Assembly (NCBI GenBank): GCA_964412895.1
Contig: CAYPQK010000076.1
Location: 1 to 15,293, forward strand
Direction of reading: 5' to 3'
From: CALMRE01 sp964412895
Lineage (GTDB): Bacteria; UBP6; UBA1177; JAKLFG01
Length of the DNA: 15,293 nucleotides
Each line of letters starts with the position of its first letter. Positions within the stretch are counted from its first letter, which is position 1. Shown here one piece after another: positions 13,776 through 15,293 of the stretch. Under the pieces are notes generated by a model. The model had not been told where the DNA came from, made no database searches, and saw nothing but the letters and a program-made list of their open reading frames with translations. A program made the position numbers and the translations under genes.

Positions 13776-15061
13776 GGTTCTCCCGTTCGGAAAAACAGAG
13801 ATATGTCGCGCAGAACCGCGATGAGTACGGCGCGCTGTCCGACCGACTGTCGTTCATCGACGGCGCAGAGGCGATGCGGCTTGAGGCGGCGCGACGGGAA
13901 CTGCTCGCCGACATCGTGCGGCTCGGCGCCACCGACGATTTCAACGGCACGAAGATCGACGGGCGGGAACTGTCGCCCGGCTGCCGCGCCTGCGGCGAAG
14001 GGTCGTGGAATTGCCTCTTCATCAACGGAAAATGCAACGCCCGCTGTTTTTACTGTCCCGCCGAGCAGAACGATAAGGGCGAACCGACCACCAACCTGAC
14101 CACCTTTTCATATCCCGACGAGTGGGCCGAATATCTGCTGAACGACGGCTTCACCGGGGCGAGCGTGTCGGGCGGCGAACCGCTTCTGACCTTCGACCGG
14201 ACGCTCCGCTTCATCCGGGCGGCGCGCCTCCTGTGCGGTGACGACATTCATCTGTGGATGTACACCAATGGCATCCTCATCGACGAGGAAAAGCTCACGG
14301 CGCTTCGCGATGCGGGGCTGAGCGAGATACGGTTCGACATCGGCGCGGTCGGTTATGCGGTCGAAAAGGCGGCGCTCGCGGCGCGATACATCGGCCGTGT
14401 GACGATCGAGATACCGGCGGTCCCCAGCGAGGAGGAGCGGTTGACGGCGCTGGTCCGCGAACTCGCGGCGGCCGGTGTCCGGCATCTCAATCTCCATCAA
14501 CTCCGAATGACGCCGTACAGTGCGGAGAGGTTCATCGAACGGGGCATCGTACTGCGGCACGGGCCGAAGGTGCTCGCGGCCCACTCCGAGATGACGGCGC
14601 TCAGGGTGCTCCGCGAAACGCTACGGAGCGGTATCGTGCTGCCGATCAACTACTGTTCGTTCCTGTTCAAAAATACCTTCCAGACGCGTGCCGCACGGCT
14701 CCGCAACGCCGCGGTGCTCGGCGTCATGCCGGAGGATATCACTGCGACCGGTCTCATCCGTGACCGAGCGGGCGATACCGTTTCCTACCACACGGCGCAG
14801 ACCCGATCTCAGGTGAGTTTCGCCCATCCCTTCAAAGAGGTGCGGCTGTCGAGCGGCAAGAAGATCGTCGTCGAGAAGATGCCCTTCGGCGAACCGCTGA
14901 CGCTGTCGGCCGACGAGAAGCGGTTCCTCGAACGGCTCATCGCACTGCCGCCCGCCGTAGCGGCTGCTCTTGAAGATGAGTTGGTGGAACGGGATGACGC
15001 GCGGCTCCTTTCCCTCTACCGCGCCGAGGTGCTATCGCAGGGTTTTCTGGAATACTTCTAG
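13772..15061 (+). CDS. Radical SAM protein with extra N-terminal cysteines
   Basis: 429 residues. The radical SAM [4Fe-4S] motif is CNARCFYC (C88, C92, C95), followed by SGGEP (133-137), which contacts S-adenosylmethionine, and the TIM-barrel strands after it. Directly upstream is a conserved-looking GCRACGEGSWNC with C71, C74 and C81, and C295 lies in INYCSF. This opening resembles radical SAM proteins I recall from archaea, where a GCxxC segment precedes CxxxCFYC. Known: the family uses iron-sulfur chemistry to make a 5'-deoxyadenosyl radical for varied reactions. The extra cysteines could ligate a second cluster or a metal, but too few are evident to call SPASM or Twitch. It is not a clear ArsS. 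The start overlaps the kinase stop as ATGA, so the two are cotranslated. Substrate unknown. Confidence 0.85.
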   Translation: MRFSRSEKQRYVAQNRDEYGALSDRLSFIDGAEAMRLEAARRELLADIVRLGATDDFNGTKIDGRELSPGCRACGEGSWNCLFINGKCNARCFYCPAEQNDKGEPTTNLTTFSYPDEWAEYLLNDGFTGASVSGGEPLLTFDRTLRFIRAARLLCGDDIHLWMYTNGILIDEEKLTALRDAGLSEIRFDIGAVGYAVEKAALAARYIGRVTIEIPAVPSEEERLTALVRELAAAGVRHLNLHQLRMTPYSAERFIERGIVLRHGPKVLAAHSEMTALRVLRETLRSGIVLPINYCSFLFKNTFQTRAARLRNAAVLGVMPEDITATGLIRDRAGDTVSYHTAQTRSQVSFAHPFKEVRLSSGKKIVVEKMPFGEPLTLSADEKRFLERLIALPPAVAAALEDELVERDDARLLSLYRAEVLSQGFLEYF

Positions 15062-15293
15062 CGTTTCTCGGTCAGATACTTCCAATACCGCGTCGGCATG
15101 AAGCGTTTTTGACAGCGCGGATTTTTCCGTTCCGGTATCGCGATATCCTTAAAATATTGCCGCCACATCTTTTCGTAGATATCGCCCGCGGTACTATCGG
15201 GCGGTGTATTGAGGAGGCGGGTCGTTTCGGGACCGGTCTCCACCTCATGCAACTCTTTCATGTCCCAGTAGAGCCCGGTACCGCGCCCGACAT
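15058..15293 (-). CDS. C-terminal part of a DUF4130/TIGR03915-type putative DNA metabolism protein
   Basis: The frame is open to the window edge, so the start lies outside; 77 complete codons are visible, ending in the stop at 15058-15060. A methionine at 15261 is internal and should not be taken as the start. The C-terminus contains MWRQYFKDIAIPERKNP, RFMPTRYWKYLTEK and nearby charged residues, which match the characteristic WKxYFxxIAIxERxNP...MPxRYWxY ending of DUF4130 proteins. Known: members are commonly paired, or fused, with uracil-DNA-glycosylase-like domains and sit beside a radical SAM protein (TIGR03916, putative DNA modification or repair). That partner, if present, would be upstream on the minus strand beyond this window. 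The stop overlaps that of the convergent radical SAM gene. Confidence 0.8.
   Translation of the reverse strand, partial: VGRGTGLYWDMKELHEVETGPETTRLLNTPPDSTAGDIYEKMWRQYFKDIAIPERKNPRCQKRFMPTRYWKYLTEKR

Noticed and set aside
13772..15061. Radical SAM protein as ArsS or as the TIGR03916 partner of the edge gene
   Set aside because: The cluster segment and the GCxxC opening do not match either family as I know them, and it is convergent with the edge gene, not in its operon.
1..15293. CRISPR arrays, tRNA or rRNA genes, insertion sequences
   Set aside because: No regularly spaced repeats, cloverleaf-like segments, conserved rRNA stretches, transposase genes or terminal inverted repeats were recognised by eye.

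Overview
The window is dense, GC-rich bacterial DNA (roughly 60% GC by eye) with short intergenic gaps, ATGA start/stop overlaps and Shine-Dalgarno sites. Cache-type sensor proteins, a hybrid histidine kinase and a cation/acetate-type symporter point to a free-living bacterium, probably Gram-negative. A run of exactly ten N (7495-7504) suggests a scaffolded draft or metagenome assembly. I cannot assign a phylum. No tRNA, rRNA, CRISPR array, insertion sequence or phage gene was seen.

Region 1 (1-3604) is a small-solute uptake locus. A 5'-truncated Cache-PAS-DUF294 membrane protein on the plus strand faces, tail to tail, a minus-strand pair: a DUF485-like two-helix small protein followed by an ActP-type sodium:solute symporter. 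DUF294 proteins are often found beside such symporters, so this one is probably their regulator.

Region 2 (3605-6277) holds a divergent intergenic region with a very good plus-strand sigma70 promoter and a 10-bp direct repeat. It also holds a protein joining a degenerate N-terminal GIY-YIG (T5orf172-like) domain to charged helices and two C-terminal membrane helices, and a short RNase II/R-type exoribonuclease with an S1 domain.

Region 3 (6278-11366) is an arsenic-resistance operon read in one direction from a strong promoter: arsR, arsE-like small thioredoxin, arsF, arsG (broken only by the assembly gap), arsP, arsC, acr3 and a rhodanese-like gene. It combines reduction and export of nitroaromatic arsenicals (ArsEFG), export of trivalent organoarsenicals (ArsP), and arsenate reduction with arsenite export (ArsC, Acr3).

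Region 4 (11367-15293) has its own candidate promoter, a Cache-PAS hybrid histidine kinase with a C-terminal receiver domain, and an ATGA-coupled radical SAM protein with three extra cysteines just ahead of its CX3CX2C cluster motif. The last gene, on the minus strand and cut by the window edge, is the C-terminal part of a DUF4130/TIGR03915-type putative DNA metabolism protein. Its stop codon overlaps that of the radical SAM gene within a shared CTAG.

The best candidates for something new are the kinase-radical SAM pair, the membrane-anchored degenerate GIY-YIG protein, and the combined organic plus inorganic arsenic operon.
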